DNA from: Prevotella sp. ne3005
GTDB lineage: Bacteria; Bacteroidota; Bacteroidia; Bacteroidales; Bacteroidaceae
DNA length: 64,000 bases
Assembly (NCBI RefSeq): GCF_900110085.1
Contig: NZ_FOCK01000006.1
Span: 239,731-303,730, forward strand
Direction: 5' to 3'
Part shown: positions 22,382-32,334 of the stretch, in pieces
Position numbering within the stretch: position 1 is the first letter of the stretch
Layout of the letters: the number at the start of each line of letters is the position of its first letter
Program-made: the position numbers and the translations under genes
Notes under the pieces: model-generated
The model's input: only the letters and a program-made list of their open reading frames with translations
Databases searched by the model: none
Told to the model about the DNA's origin: nothing

Positions 22382-24639
22382 GGATTATTCAACAGAGTGT
22401 GGAGCGCGTCTAACTCACCTACCACCCAGATGATATCACCTGCCTGGAACTTACGGGTAGGTGCAAAGCGCGAGAGGCTTTCTTTTCCCTCCTCGATACC
22501 TACCACCATACAACTGTAGATATCGCGGATGCCACTCTCGATGAGCGTTTTACCCACAAACGGACTGTCTTCTCCAATAATCAGCTGACGAAGTTTCATC
22601 TCACGATTCTCCCACTCATAGTCACGACCCAGCACCTCTTTTTCCAGCGCTTGGCGGAAAGCGGTAAACTGCTGGTCACTACCAATCACCTGCAACACAT
22701 CGTAAGGGAAGATCATATAGTCGCCATCGGGGATGTTGATACGCATGCCACCTCGAAGGATACTACTGACATGAACCCCGTATTTCTGTCCGAGATTCAG
22801 TTCCTTGAGCGTGGAACCCATCCACATTGAGTTGTAAGGCACCTGGAAGTCTGCAATGTGGATATCGCGGTCTAACAGCTTACCTTCATATAGCGGACGC
22901 TTCTTACCATGCACCTGGGCATCGATATCACGCGAATGCAGGTTCAGCATGAACAGGCGCTCAAGCAGGATACTACGGTGCTTGACCCAGCGCGAGAAGA
23001 CAATCAGCAACACAACCACCAGGCCAATCGTGATCATAAGCGCATTGGTGAAGCGGCTGAGGTAATTGATGATGTAGAACACAAAAGATACAGCAATGAT
23101 TCCACGCACAATGATGGTGAAGATCAGGGGCAGGCGGTTACGGTTGGACTCTGCCCAAAGGGCCTTGAACTCGCTGCTATGGTTTTTCTTCATGACCATG
23201 GCCCTGAGGAAGGGGGAGATGAGCACCACGGTGAGCAGGCCTGTAATAGCATTGGCATACCAATGAAGTTCCCAACCAGGCAGAAGCCTGCGGAAGAAAG
23301 GCAACACAAACGTGAACATCACAGCGATGCCGGCTGAAGTAAGAATACTATAGATCAGCGTATTGACAGCCATCTGCTTCAGGAGCTTCTTCCACAGGCT
23401 CTGTTCTTGAGTGTGGGTATTGTTCATGCTGAGATGGTTGAGCGACTTGATGATCTTATTAGGCAAGTGATGCTCCAGATGGTTATAGGCCGGCGTGGCC
23501 AGACGAATCATATACGGCGTCAGGAAGGTGGTGATGACGGATACAGCCACAACCACGGGGTAAAGGAAATCGCTAATCACGCTGAGCGAGAGGCCCAATG
23601 AGGCAATGATAAACGAGAACTCACCGATCTGTGCCATAGAAAAACCGCAACGCATGGCCGACTTGAGCGACTCACCTCCTAACATAAATGAGAACGTGCC
23701 AAGAACGCCCTGACCAATCAGAATGGTAAGCACCAGACACACGATGGGCACAGCATACTCCACCAGAATCTTTGGATCGACAAGCATACCTACTGATACA
23801 AAGAAGATAGCACCAAAAAGGTTCTTAACGGGTTCCACGAGTTTCTCAATACGCTCTGCCTCAATGGTCTCTGCCAGGATGCTACCCATGATAAAGGCAC
23901 CGAAGGCTGAGGAGAATCCTACTGCCGAGGAGAACACAGCCATGGCGCAACAAAGACCCAGGGCCATGATGAGCAACACCTCGTTATTGATCAGTTTGCG
24001 CACCGACTTCAGGAACAGGGGAACAACAAATATACCCACAACAAGCCAGAGGATGAGGAAGAAACCGATCTTCATCACCGAGCCGAGCATCTGTCCGCCA
24101 TCGGGATTATTTCCGCTGGCAATGGCACTCAGCATCACCATCATCACGATGGCAAGGATATCCTCCAGTATGAGCACACTCATCACCATACCAGCAAACT
24201 GCTGCTCACGAAGACCGAGGTCATCGAAAGCCTTATAGATAATGGTGGTCGACGACATGGCGAGCATACCACCCAAGAAGATACAGTCCATCTTACTCCA
24301 CCCGAAGAGCTGGCCTACACACACGCCCAGCATAGCCATAAAGAAGATAATGGTACAGGTGGAAATGATGGGCGAGGCACCCATCTTGAGAATCTTCTTA
24401 AACGAGAAATCCAAGCCCAGAGAGAAGAGTAGGAACATCACACCGATATCAGCCCAGAGGTGCACGTTCTCCATATCAGCCACCGAAGCCGTATAAGGCA
24501 TGTGCGGGCTCACCAGGAAACCTGCCACGATATAACCGAGTACAAGGGGTTGTTTCAGCTTCTTGAAGATGATAGTCACGATACCAGCCACCATCAGGAT
24601 CAGTGCTAGGTCTTGAATCATTGTTGGAAGTTCTGCCAT
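22378..24639 (-). CDS. CPA2 cation:proton antiporter with two TrkA-C domains
   Basis: Kef/NapA-type monovalent cation/H+ antiporter of the inner membrane. The N-terminal 400 residues form the Na+/H+ exchanger domain with about 12 helices, including [12 protein letters not shown] near 34, [11 protein letters not shown] near 71 and the [20 protein letters not shown] region near 122. A second membrane section follows at about 415-550. The cytoplasmic tail has two RCK/TrkA-C-like units ([14 protein letters not shown]..., and [15 protein letters not shown]...[12 protein letters not shown]), expected ligand sensors. At 753 residues it is longer than KefB/C. Convergent with pepT; 30 bp downstream of lptD on the same strand. 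Confidence 0.9.
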   Translation of the reverse strand: MAELPTMIQDLALILMVAGIVTIIFKKLKQPLVLGYIVAGFLVSPHMPYTASVADMENVHLWADIGVMFLLFSLGLDFSFKKILKMGASPIISTCTIIFFMAMLGVCVGQLFGWSKMDCIFLGGMLAMSSTTIIYKAFDDLGLREQQFAGMVMSVLILEDILAIVMMVMLSAIASGNNPDGGQMLGSVMKIGFFLILWLVVGIFVVPLFLKSVRKLINNEVLLIMALGLCCAMAVFSSAVGFSSAFGAFIMGSILAETIEAERIEKLVEPVKNLFGAIFFVSVGMLVDPKILVEYAVPIVCLVLTILIGQGVLGTFSFMLGGESLKSAMRCGFSMAQIGEFSFIIASLGLSLSVISDFLYPVVVAVSVITTFLTPYMIRLATPAYNHLEHHLPNKIIKSLNHLSMNNTHTQEQSLWKKLLKQMAVNTLIYSILTSAGIAVMFTFVLPFFRRLLPGWELHWYANAITGLLTVVLISPFLRAMVMKKNHSSEFKALWAESNRNRLPLIFTIIVRGIIAVSFVFYIINYLSRFTNALMITIGLVVVLLIVFSRWVKHRSILLERLFMLNLHSRDIDAQVHGKKRPLYEGKLLDRDIHIADFQVPYNSMWMGSTLKELNLGQKYGVHVSSILRGGMRINIPDGDYMIFPYDVLQVIGSDQQFTAFRQALEKEVLGRDYEWENREMKLRQLIIGEDSPFVGKTLIESGIRDIYSCMVVGIEEGKESLSRFAPTRKFQAGDIIWVVGELDALHTLLNNP

Positions 24640-24669
24640 GTAGTAATTTAGTTTTTAGCGATTATAATG

Positions 24670-27543
24670 TTAATACCATTGAACAGCATTGGTGGAGCCC
24701 GATCGCTTATCGTATTTCAGCGCATCGGTGAGAGTCGCGGCATTACACCTGAACGAGAAGTTATAACTCGTATAAGGTGCCAGCACGATAGAGCACGACA
24801 TATTGAAGCAATGGAGGTCGCGCGAAAGTGAGGCTGTGGTCATCGAGATTTTCTTGTACTCGAAGTCATAGCCCGAGGAGAAGTTGATGTTCCAGCCATC
24901 GCTGATGGCGAGGCTGCCGCTGACGTTCAGGCCCTGGGTTAACGAGTAGGGATAGCGCATCGTCTTATAGTTGAACTTCTCCTTATCTTTATTCTCATTT
25001 ATACTGATATTATAGCCAATGCTCAGGTTCCAAGGCATCTTAAAGGCCATATAGCCGTCTTCATCAGTCTCAGCCTTTTCATTACTCTGTCGGCGACTGG
25101 CATGCTTGGCCTTTTCCATATCCTTATCGATGTTGGTCTCCATACCATCATCCCAGTCATCATCCTCACCACGCTTTTTCTTGTCGTCTTTCTTCTCTAC
25201 TTTCTCACCTCTGAGGCGCTTGATGAAGTTCATGACCTTCTCATTGTTAAGGGTATAAGAAAGGTTCTGCGAGATATTTGAGAAACGGCCCAACTTACCC
25301 TGTTGCCAATAGGTGGTATGGTCGCTCTCCACGATGTTACCATTCTTGTCGACCTCATAGACATAGGAGGCAAAGGATGTTGAAAGGTTCAGCGTATAGC
25401 TCTTGGTAAGTTTCAGACGAAGGGTGGCGCTCACAGGACCCATTGGCTGACGGTCGGCAGCGAAGTTGTAGTAGGTTGAGAGTCGGAACTCATCGATGAG
25501 CGATATCTTCTTGAAACCCGTGGAGTCGTCGTCCGACTTGATTTTCATCTCAAGATTGTTGCCCAATTCGAAATTCAACGTTCCCTGTTTTCCTGATGAT
25601 GGAGCAGAATAGGCTCCAACGCTATAAGGACTATAGGACACCATCGTCACATTACCTTCGGCATCGGTCTTCTGGTATTCCTTCCAATAGCCATAGCGTG
25701 ACGCCCCGAAGTCAGGGGCATAACTGAAGTTTACCGAGGGGGTCAGGACGTGACGGATGGCCTGGATCTTGTCGCCAAAGATCTTACGGTTAGGAATCCA
25801 GAAGCCATAGAGCTTCGTTGTCACACCAATGCTCATGTTCCAGTTATAGACATTATAGAAACCGCTAATCGTATCGACCACCTCCCGCTGTTTCACCTGA
25901 TCCCATGACTTGTTGACCTTACTGAAGAGCGTTCGGTCTGTGAAGTTAAAGCCAGGCGTCAGGGTCACATAGCCGAAGAGGTTGAAATTGGCCTTGACAG
26001 GTATCTGATGCTGCATACCGTTCTTCCAGTCCTTACTGAAACTGGAATGGAGCAGCTTGTCTTCTTTCGTGTTGATCTCATTAACGATGTTACCGGTATA
26101 GCTCATGGAGATCTTCTCATACCAGCGTTCGTCACCTGCACGCTTCTTCCGCTTGAAGGGATAAAACTGGGCAATGGAGATGGTCATTTCAGGCAGCGAC
26201 ATGCCAATGGTGGAGTCGCGCATGTTCTGGTTCACACGCATGCCGGCGTTAATGCTCATGCCAATACTCGAGAAATTGGTACTCCACGATACTGAAGAGG
26301 TTCGTGTCGACTGGGTCCTGGTCTGAGGATTATACATCGAGGTGAGATTGTTCTGCTCGTAACTCGAAGTAGCGAAGTTCACGCTGGCTCTCAACGACGA
26401 GAAAGGATTAGCCTTCTGGTCCTGACTATGGCTCCATTGTAACTTAAAACTGGTTTCTTTCGCATAGTCGGGTGTATTCTTCTCACCATGGACGGTATTC
26501 TGGTAGTTGAAAAAGAACTGACCGCTGTAACGATAGCGCTTTCTGTAATTCGAGGCAGCAGAGAGTCCCCACGAGCCTTTCGTGTAGATCTCACCCAGCA
26601 GTTTCAGGTCCATCTTATCGCTGATGGCGAAATAGTATCCACCGTCGCGCAAATAAAAGCCCTTTTCCATCTCGTCACCATAGGTAGGCATGATCAGACC
26701 ACTGGAGTAGCTCTTCGTAAAGGGGAAGAAGCCGTATGGCACAGCCAGTGGCAGAGGCACGTCAGCCACCACGAGATAAGCAGGACCGAATACCACATCC
26801 TTACCTGGTCGCACCTTGGCACGAGAGAGAGCGAGGTAGAAGTCGGGATGGGGATCATCGCAGGTGGTATAACGGCCATGATGAAGGAACATCTCGCCAT
26901 TAGCGCCTCGCTTGGAGAGTTCTGAGGTCAGGAATCCGTCATCCTGCTGGGTATAGACACCAGAAATAAGTCCTTTCTTGGATTTGAAGTTGAAGGCCAT
27001 CGTATCGCTCTCATACTGGTCGCTGCCCATCTTGAAAACTGGCGTTCCCACCAACTCGTGGGTGGCAGAGTCCATTTTTCCCGTGGCATGTACGAGATTA
27101 CTATCGAGGCTCATATAGATTTCCGCACTCTGCAAGTCCATATTCTGGTACTTCACGTTCGACTCTCCATAAAGATGTGCCAGCCCCGAGGCGGCATCAT
27201 AGGTCAACGAGTCGTTGGCCACATATTCTACGGGCGAGTCGATACCATTCTTACGGCTGCGGTTGATGCTGTCCTTGGCCAGCGAGTCGTCCACAGCCTT
27301 ATTATGCTTGTAGATGGCGAGCTCGATGGAGTCCATCGTCGTTGTGTCGCGCTTGATCTTGGCAGCGGCATCTCCCTCGACAATAGTGTCCGTAACGATG
27401 GGGACTGCAACCACGCTATCGGCCACAATACTATCATTTGCCTCCGCAGCCCGCATGGCTTCAGAGACAAACCGCATCGGTACTTCCGCCATCACAAACA
27501 GGATAACGAAGAGCATCAGGATGATGGCCGATTTTCTTTTCAC
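24670..27543 (-). CDS. lptD: LPS assembly outer-membrane protein LptD (Bacteroidota type)
   Basis: Outer-membrane translocon that inserts LPS into the outer leaflet. Order: signal-anchor (VKRKSAIILMLFVILFVMA), a Ser/Asp-rich linker, an OstA/LptA-like jelly-roll from about residue 100 (VEYVANDSLTYDAASGLAHLYG), then a large beta-barrel with VPYGFFPFTKSYSSGLIMPTYG and a C-terminal aromatic end. A GTG at 27541-27543 is preferred over an upstream TTG, since it gives a proper signal peptide and lies 4 nt after a TATTTTTG box, suggesting a leaderless mRNA. About 957 residues. A charged insert (KKDDKKKRGEDDDWDDGMETN) sits in a barrel loop. Confidence 0.9.
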   Translation of the reverse strand: MKRKSAIILMLFVILFVMAEVPMRFVSEAMRAAEANDSIVADSVVAVPIVTDTIVEGDAAAKIKRDTTTMDSIELAIYKHNKAVDDSLAKDSINRSRKNGIDSPVEYVANDSLTYDAASGLAHLYGESNVKYQNMDLQSAEIYMSLDSNLVHATGKMDSATHELVGTPVFKMGSDQYESDTMAFNFKSKKGLISGVYTQQDDGFLTSELSKRGANGEMFLHHGRYTTCDDPHPDFYLALSRAKVRPGKDVVFGPAYLVVADVPLPLAVPYGFFPFTKSYSSGLIMPTYGDEMEKGFYLRDGGYYFAISDKMDLKLLGEIYTKGSWGLSAASNYRKRYRYSGQFFFNYQNTVHGEKNTPDYAKETSFKLQWSHSQDQKANPFSSLRASVNFATSSYEQNNLTSMYNPQTRTQSTRTSSVSWSTNFSSIGMSINAGMRVNQNMRDSTIGMSLPEMTISIAQFYPFKRKKRAGDERWYEKISMSYTGNIVNEINTKEDKLLHSSFSKDWKNGMQHQIPVKANFNLFGYVTLTPGFNFTDRTLFSKVNKSWDQVKQREVVDTISGFYNVYNWNMSIGVTTKLYGFWIPNRKIFGDKIQAIRHVLTPSVNFSYAPDFGASRYGYWKEYQKTDAEGNVTMVSYSPYSVGAYSAPSSGKQGTLNFELGNNLEMKIKSDDDSTGFKKISLIDEFRLSTYYNFAADRQPMGPVSATLRLKLTKSYTLNLSTSFASYVYEVDKNGNIVESDHTTYWQQGKLGRFSNISQNLSYTLNNEKVMNFIKRLRGEKVEKKDDKKKRGEDDDWDDGMETNIDKDMEKAKHASRRQSNEKAETDEDGYMAFKMPWNLSIGYNISINENKDKEKFNYKTMRYPYSLTQGLNVSGSLAISDGWNINFSSGYDFEYKKISMTTASLSRDLHCFNMSCSIVLAPYTSYNFSFRCNAATLTDALKYDKRSGSTNAVQWY

Positions 27544-27547
27544 GCTG

Positions 27548-27555
27548 CAAAAATA
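27548..27555 (-). promoter_or_regulatory. Promoter -7 box of lptD
   Basis: Minus strand TATTTTTG ends 4 nt before the GTG start and directly follows the preceding terminator. Confidence 0.6.
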
Positions 27556-27585
27556 CAACAAAATAGGGGAATTACAAAATTCCCC
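27556..27585 (-). terminator. Intrinsic terminator after the HD-domain gene
   Basis: Minus strand GGGGAATT-TTGT-AATTCCCC followed by TATTTTGTTG. It abuts the lptD promoter, as the rhaM terminator abuts the purH promoter. Confidence 0.65.
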
Positions 27586-27613
27586 ATTTACTTTTTTACT
27601 TTTTTACCTTTTA

Positions 27614-28153
27614 TTATTCAAATAAGTCAACCCATTTCTGGAATCGCTTCACACCATCCCATCCGAATTTCTCCAGACTGCGCATGGCTTCCACCACCGT
27701 CCGCTCGCTGCCTGGATGGGTCTTGGAGTAGAATTTGTCGGCATAGCAGACCACCTGCTCCTCCAGTTCCACGGGCATAAAGTCCTGATGGGGCAAGGGC
27801 AGCTGCTGTTGCTCGATGTCCCACTTAGTTAGGCCCGTACCTGTATGCCTTTCACACACGCGGGCATGACGCTCCCACCCCATCTCTCGCAGAATCTGTG
27901 CCCCGATGATGCCGTGCTGGATATAGGGTGCCTCCCCGAAACACTGGATGCCTGGGGCATTACACTCGAAAATACCGATGTCATGCAGCATCGCGGCTTC
28001 CTCCAGGAACTCCGCGTCGAGCTTCAACTCCGGATGGGCCTTCGCTATCTTCAGACAACGGTCGGCCACCTGACGACTGTGCACCATGAGTATCCGTCGG
28101 AGTTCATTCTCCGACGGATAATACTTATTTATGACCGACTGATAGTCCATCAT
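27614..28153 (-). CDS. HD-domain phosphohydrolase-like protein
   Basis: Predicted metal-dependent phosphohydrolase of unknown substrate. The 179 residues carry His25 (VHSRQVADRCL), the HD pair in EAAMLHDIGIFE near 56-59, a downstream His in YIQHGIIGAQI and a distal Asp in YADKFYSK, together a complete HD metal site. The ATG at 28151-28153 overlaps the stop of the upstream decarboxylase gene (ATGA-type overlap), implying translational coupling. Followed by a terminator. Confidence 0.85.
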   Translation of the reverse strand: MMDYQSVINKYYPSENELRRILMVHSRQVADRCLKIAKAHPELKLDAEFLEEAAMLHDIGIFECNAPGIQCFGEAPYIQHGIIGAQILREMGWERHARVCERHTGTGLTKWDIEQQQLPLPHQDFMPVELEEQVVCYADKFYSKTHPGSERTVVEAMRSLEKFGWDGVKRFQKWVDLFE

Positions 28154-29934
28154 TTCGCACTTCTCTCAATCCACGCGATGGTATCACCCTGACGGATATT
28201 CTGACCAGGCTTCACGGTGATGTCCACGAGCTTGCCGCCGAGGGCTGCAGGAATCTCCACTATCTCGCCCCATTTGGTCTGGAGATAGCAGAAGATGTCG
28301 CCTTCCTTATAAGTCTGCCCGATGAATGGCTCGATGCAGGCAGCAGGTACGCCCTCGCCACCAAAGCTCCAGATGAGCTGTCCAGCCAGAGGCGACTTCA
28401 CGGCATCGGCCTTCGCGTGCTTGATGGCGTCGATCTCCTCCTGAGAGATTTTCTTGCCACCGCCCAACTTGGCGTCCTTGGCCTTCTGGATGTCGGCCAA
28501 AAGGTTCTTCTTGGCCTGACCGCTCTTGAAGGGGCGATACTGCTCGGGGTGCATGGCCAGCTCGAAGAGTTCCTCGTCGTCCTGTCCATAGTCCCATCCG
28601 TTCTCGTCCATCTCCTTGCGGAATCCGTCGAGGGCATTCTCCAGGAGTGTATGGGGATCGACATCGGTAAACTCCAGGTTCTTCTTGGCAGCCAGCTCCT
28701 TCAGTTCGGGCGCAATCTCGCCAGGCACCTTGCCGCTCTTGCCGAGGATCATGCCCCAGATGGCATCGTCCATCATCACATAGCGGCCCTTGCCCTGTTC
28801 CATAGTGAGGAGGTTCATCAGGGCGATGTTCTTCGTATACTGAGAGAACGGCGTTACCAATGGGGGATAACCCACCTTCGGCCAGACGTATTCTACCTCG
28901 TTGAACAGCTTCACCAGCATGTCGTCCATCGTCAACTCAGGCTCACCCTTCTGGGCACGCAGTTTGTTGATCATGGTCTGGATGCCACCCAAGTCAGCCA
29001 TCATCGAGCCCATCATACCACCAGGCAGTCCGCAACCCAAGAGGAGTGAAGACATGTGTTTGTTGGCAGGATTGATGAAGTAGCCCAGCCAGTCGTCGAT
29101 GAACTCCTGAGTCAGCGTACGAGCCTGCATATAGGCATTCATATTCAGGTCGGCCACCTCGAAGCCCTCGTTCTTCAGCATCGACTGGACGGAGATGATG
29201 TCTGGATGCACCTTACCCCACGACAGTGGCTCGATGGCCGTATCGATGATGTCGGCGCCATTGTTGCAGACCTCGAGGATTGAAGCCATGGAGAGACCCG
29301 GACCGGAATGGCCGTGATACTGGATGATGATATCGGGGTACTTGGTCTTGATGGCCTTTGTCAGGGCACCCAACATGGCAGGCTGTCCGATACCGGCCAT
29401 ATCCTTCAAGCAGATCTCCTCTGCACCTGCAGCAATCACCTCATCGGCGATGGCAGCATAGTAGTCCACCGTGTGAACGGGCGATGTGGTGATACAGAGC
29501 GTAGCCTGAGGCGTCATGCCGCCCTCCTTGGCCCACTTGATGCTCGGGATGATGTTACGTGTATCGTTCAAACCGCAGAAGATACGGGTGATGTCGACAC
29601 CCTGGGCGTGCTTTACCTTATACATCAGCGCACGCACGTCATCGGGCACGGGGTACATTCTCAGGGCATTCAGACCACGGTCGAGCATGTGGGTCTTGAT
29701 GCCCACCTCGTTGAAGGGCTTGCAGAAGGCTCTCACGGCCGCATTAGGATTCTCACCTGCCATCAGGTTCACCTGCTCAAAGGCACCACCATTGGTTTCC
29801 ACTCGGGCAAAACAGCCCATGTCGATGATAACGGGGGCAATGCGCTCCAACTGGTCCTTGCGGGGCTGGAACTTGCCTGAACTCTGCCACATGTCTCTGT
29901 ACACGAGACTGAATTGGATTTTCTTTTTAGCCAT
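28150..29934 (-). CDS. Pyruvate carboxylase subunit B / oxaloacetate decarboxylase alpha-like protein
   Basis: Carboxyltransferase of the biotin-dependent family acting on pyruvate/oxaloacetate. Residues about 5-280 form the HMGL-like TIM barrel (SLVYRDMWQSSGKF in place of the usual LRDGHQS, CLKDMAG, QYHGHSGPG metal-binding HxH), 290-500 the conserved PYC/OADA domain, and 515-594 a biotinyl-like domain. The expected AMKM biotinylation motif is not visible; the aligned stretch reads CYLQTKWGEIVEIPA. The protein may be biotinylated at an unusual lysine or may work without biotin attachment. No beta or gamma decarboxylase subunit genes lie adjacent. Coupled to the HD-domain gene downstream. Confidence 0.85.
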   Translation of the reverse strand: MAKKKIQFSLVYRDMWQSSGKFQPRKDQLERIAPVIIDMGCFARVETNGGAFEQVNLMAGENPNAAVRAFCKPFNEVGIKTHMLDRGLNALRMYPVPDDVRALMYKVKHAQGVDITRIFCGLNDTRNIIPSIKWAKEGGMTPQATLCITTSPVHTVDYYAAIADEVIAAGAEEICLKDMAGIGQPAMLGALTKAIKTKYPDIIIQYHGHSGPGLSMASILEVCNNGADIIDTAIEPLSWGKVHPDIISVQSMLKNEGFEVADLNMNAYMQARTLTQEFIDDWLGYFINPANKHMSSLLLGCGLPGGMMGSMMADLGGIQTMINKLRAQKGEPELTMDDMLVKLFNEVEYVWPKVGYPPLVTPFSQYTKNIALMNLLTMEQGKGRYVMMDDAIWGMILGKSGKVPGEIAPELKELAAKKNLEFTDVDPHTLLENALDGFRKEMDENGWDYGQDDEELFELAMHPEQYRPFKSGQAKKNLLADIQKAKDAKLGGGKKISQEEIDAIKHAKADAVKSPLAGQLIWSFGGEGVPAACIEPFIGQTYKEGDIFCYLQTKWGEIVEIPAALGGKLVDITVKPGQNIRQGDTIAWIERSAK

Positions 29935-29978
29935 AATATATAATAATGTGTTTCCTTACTTTTTAGTCATCAGACTTG

Positions 29979-29986
29979 CAAATTTA
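29979..29986 (-). promoter_or_regulatory. Promoter -7 box of the carboxyltransferase gene
   Basis: Minus strand TAAATTTG about 45 nt upstream of the ATG. Confidence 0.5.
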
Positions 29987-30070
29987 GTCATTTTTCTTGG
30001 ATTTATCGCAAAAAGCCACCATTTTTTATGTTATTTTTATAAATAATTTGGAAGTCTGCAAAAAACATCG

Positions 30071-30078
30071 TACCTTTG
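30071..30078 (+). promoter_or_regulatory. Promoter -7 box of the queuosine operon
   Basis: TACCTTTG just ahead of the preQ1 riboswitch leader. Confidence 0.65.
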
Positions 30079-30090
30079 CGGCCCGAAACA

Positions 30091-30142
30091 CAGGGGTACT
30101 TGCAAGGTCCGGAAGGCCAACCCCCTTTAACAAAACAAGAAA
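30091..30142 (+). promoter_or_regulatory. preQ1-I riboswitch with an extra loop hairpin
   Basis: The leader has P1 strand CAGGGG (30091-30096) facing CCCCCT (30121-30126), then an A-rich tail TTAACAAAACAAG (30127-30139) that matches the tail of the well-known Thermoanaerobacter preQ1-I aptamer and should form the H-type pseudoknot. A short hairpin, GGTC-CGGAA-GGCC (30106-30118), is inserted in the loop. The tail reaches to 3 nt before the ATG, so ligand binding would mask the translation start. The downstream queuosine-precursor transporter and queF fit the ligand. Confidence 0.75.
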
Positions 30143-30835
30143 ATGGAAAATAAGAAAGAACAGAAAATCAGCGTGCTGTTCATGTTCTACAGCGTGCTGT
30201 TCTGCGTTTGTCTGATAACGGCAAACGTACTCGAGACAAAACAGATTTCGTTTGGTCCTGCCAACATGACGGCTGGCCTGATTGTGTTCCCCGTCAGCTA
30301 CATCATCAACGATGTGGTGTGCGAGGTATGGGGCTATGGCCGCACCCGCCTGCTGATATGGCTAGGCTTCGCCATGAACTTCCTCTTCGTGCTCTTCGGC
30401 GCTATCGCCGACTGGATCCCTGGCGCATCCTACTGGGACGGTCAAGAGGGGTTCCATCAGATCTTCGGTCTGGCACCCCGTATTGCAGGCGCCTCGTTCC
30501 TGGCCTTCATCTGCGGATCGTTCATGAATGCCTATGTGATGAGCCGCATGAAGCTCTCGTCGGCAGGTAAGAACTTCTCCTATCGTGCCGTGCTCAGCAC
30601 CGTCTTTGGAGAGCTCACCGACTCCATCATCTTCTTCCCTTTAGCCCTCGGAGGCGTGATTCCCTGGGAAGAGATGCCCTCGCTGGTGATTACGCAGGTG
30701 ACGCTGAAGACCCTCTACGAAATTCTGGTACTGCCAGTAACCATCCGCGTGGTGGCATTCACCAAGAAACACGACCATGAGGACGTGTTTGATAAGGATG
30801 TGGCATATAATATTTTTAAAGTCAAGGAACTATGA
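30143..30835 (+). CDS. yhhQ: Queuosine precursor transporter (YhhQ/DUF165 family)
   Basis: Inner-membrane protein importing queuosine precursors such as preQ0/preQ1. About six transmembrane helices in 230 residues: [46 protein letters not shown] (the VxDxxxExxG-like family core), [17 protein letters not shown], and [16 protein letters not shown] among others. The C-terminal tail is charged ([12 protein letters not shown]). It is led by a preQ1 riboswitch and overlaps queF by 4 bp (ATGA), so salvage and synthesis are co-regulated. Confidence 0.93.
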   Translation: MENKKEQKISVLFMFYSVLFCVCLITANVLETKQISFGPANMTAGLIVFPVSYIINDVVCEVWGYGRTRLLIWLGFAMNFLFVLFGAIADWIPGASYWDGQEGFHQIFGLAPRIAGASFLAFICGSFMNAYVMSRMKLSSAGKNFSYRAVLSTVFGELTDSIIFFPLALGGVIPWEEMPSLVITQVTLKTLYEILVLPVTIRVVAFTKKHDHEDVFDKDVAYNIFKVKEL

Positions 30836-31293
30836 ACAGAGAACAAGAAGGACTGAAGAATCTCGGCAAGAAGACCGAGTATAGGATGGACTATGCGCCA
30901 GAGGTGCTGGAAACCTTCCAGAACAAGCACCCCGAGAACGACTACTGGGTACAGTTCAACTGCCCAGAGTTCACATCGCTCTGTCCTATCACAGGACAGC
31001 CCGACTTTGCGGAAATCAAGATCATGTATATCCCTGGTGAGCGCATGGTCGAGTCGAAGAGCCTGAAACTCTATCTCTTCAGCTTCCGCAACCACGGTGA
31101 CTTCCACGAGGACTGTGTGAACGTGATTATGAAGGACCTGGTTCGCCTGATGGACCCCAAGTATATCGAGGTCGTCGGTCTGTTCACCCCTCGTGGTGGC
31201 ATCAGCATCTATCCCTATGCCAACTACGGCCGCCCCGGCACCAAGTACGAACAACTCGCCGAGCAGCGCCTCCTGAACCACACATTCCAATAA
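30832..31293 (+). CDS. queF: NADPH-dependent 7-cyano-7-deazaguanine reductase
   Basis: Reduces preQ0 to preQ1 in queuosine synthesis. The 153 residues belong to the short, YkvM-type QueF. The catalytic Cys lies in [18 protein letters not shown] near residue 54-71, and [22 protein letters not shown] carries the QueF NADPH-binding motif and the family's conserved His and Glu. It is translationally coupled to the transporter gene and controlled by the same riboswitch. Confidence 0.96.
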   Translation: MNREQEGLKNLGKKTEYRMDYAPEVLETFQNKHPENDYWVQFNCPEFTSLCPITGQPDFAEIKIMYIPGERMVESKSLKLYLFSFRNHGDFHEDCVNVIMKDLVRLMDPKYIEVVGLFTPRGGISIYPYANYGRPGTKYEQLAEQRLLNHTFQ

Positions 31294-31317
31294 ACTGACA
31301 ATTAGAAAGGGGTTTAC

Positions 31318-32313
31318 TTAGAGCAGATACAGCAGCCAGGCCATATAGCAGGCGAAGAAGCCTATCAGCAGGAAGCCTTCGCGACGGGATACGAAATATT
31401 TCGTAAAGGCGAAGAGCCAGAGGAAACCAGCACTTACCAGCATCATCGTCAGGTCGACGATGGTAATACCCATGATACGCAAGGGATGGATGACAGAAGT
31501 CAGGCCCAGCACCAATACGATGTTCATCACATTGGAGCCGATAACGTTTCCGATGGCAATGGCAGAGCGGCCCTTATAGGCAGCTACGACACTCGTGGCC
31601 AACTCGGGCAGTGATGTACCACCAGCCACGATGGTCAGGCCGATGACACTCTGACGGACACCATAGCGATGGGCGATATAGGTGGCTGCATCGACAAAGA
31701 AATTACCACCAATGATAAGACATGCCAGACCTATGACAATGAAAGAGAGGTGCTTCCAAAGGCCAGTAAAGTCGCGTGGCTCCTTCACAGGCGTAACACC
31801 AAGCTCTTCTTCATTCTTTGGCAAAAGACCATCCCTACGCGCCATCTGGAAGGTATAGAACATGAACCCTAAAAACGCTATGAGCAGGACGATGCCATCG
31901 GAACGGCTGATCTCATTTCCCCAAAGGTGGGGCGAGTCCATATCGTCGAAACAGAGCATGAAGAGCAGCATCGAGGCTCCCACAGCGAAGGGGATATCCT
32001 TCTTGACCGTAGTGGGCTGGATGGCCATCGGTGCGATGGCAGCAGAACAGCCGACGATGAGCAACGTGTTAAAAATATTCGAACCGATAACGTTACCGAC
32101 AGCCATGTCAGGAGTACCCTTAAGGGCCGACATCAGACTGACGAACAGCTCTGGGGCAGAAGTTCCAGCCGCTACGATGGTCAGACCGATGACTATTTCT
32201 GGGACACGCATACCACGAGCCAGCGAAGAGGCTCCTTCAGTAAGGCGATCGGCCCCCCACAAGACGAGGGCGATACCTACTACGATATAAACGACATTGA
32301 GCAGTAACATCAT
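31318..32313 (-). CDS. Calcium/sodium antiporter (CaxA/YrbG family)
   Basis: Inner-membrane cation exchanger of the CaCA superfamily. The 331 residues hold two inverted halves, each with the alpha-repeat signature: GLTIVAAGTSAPELFVSLMSALKG near 42-65 with GNVIGSNIFN, and GLTIVAGGTSLPELATSVVAAYKG near 225-248 with GNVIGSNVMN. These GTS(A/L)PE motifs form the ion-binding site. A hydrophilic loop (KNEEELGVTPVKEPRD) joins the halves. It stands 21 bp upstream of the S4-protein gene's stop in reverse order, so it is the last gene of a possible rplY-pth-S4-antiporter run. Confidence 0.92.
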   Translation of the reverse strand: MMLLLNVVYIVVGIALVLWGADRLTEGASSLARGMRVPEIVIGLTIVAAGTSAPELFVSLMSALKGTPDMAVGNVIGSNIFNTLLIVGCSAAIAPMAIQPTTVKKDIPFAVGASMLLFMLCFDDMDSPHLWGNEISRSDGIVLLIAFLGFMFYTFQMARRDGLLPKNEEELGVTPVKEPRDFTGLWKHLSFIVIGLACLIIGGNFFVDAATYIAHRYGVRQSVIGLTIVAGGTSLPELATSVVAAYKGRSAIAIGNVIGSNVMNIVLVLGLTSVIHPLRIMGITIVDLTMMLVSAGFLWLFAFTKYFVSRREGFLLIGFFACYMAWLLYLL

Positions 32314-32334
32314 AAGCCTATATAGTTTTGTTGT

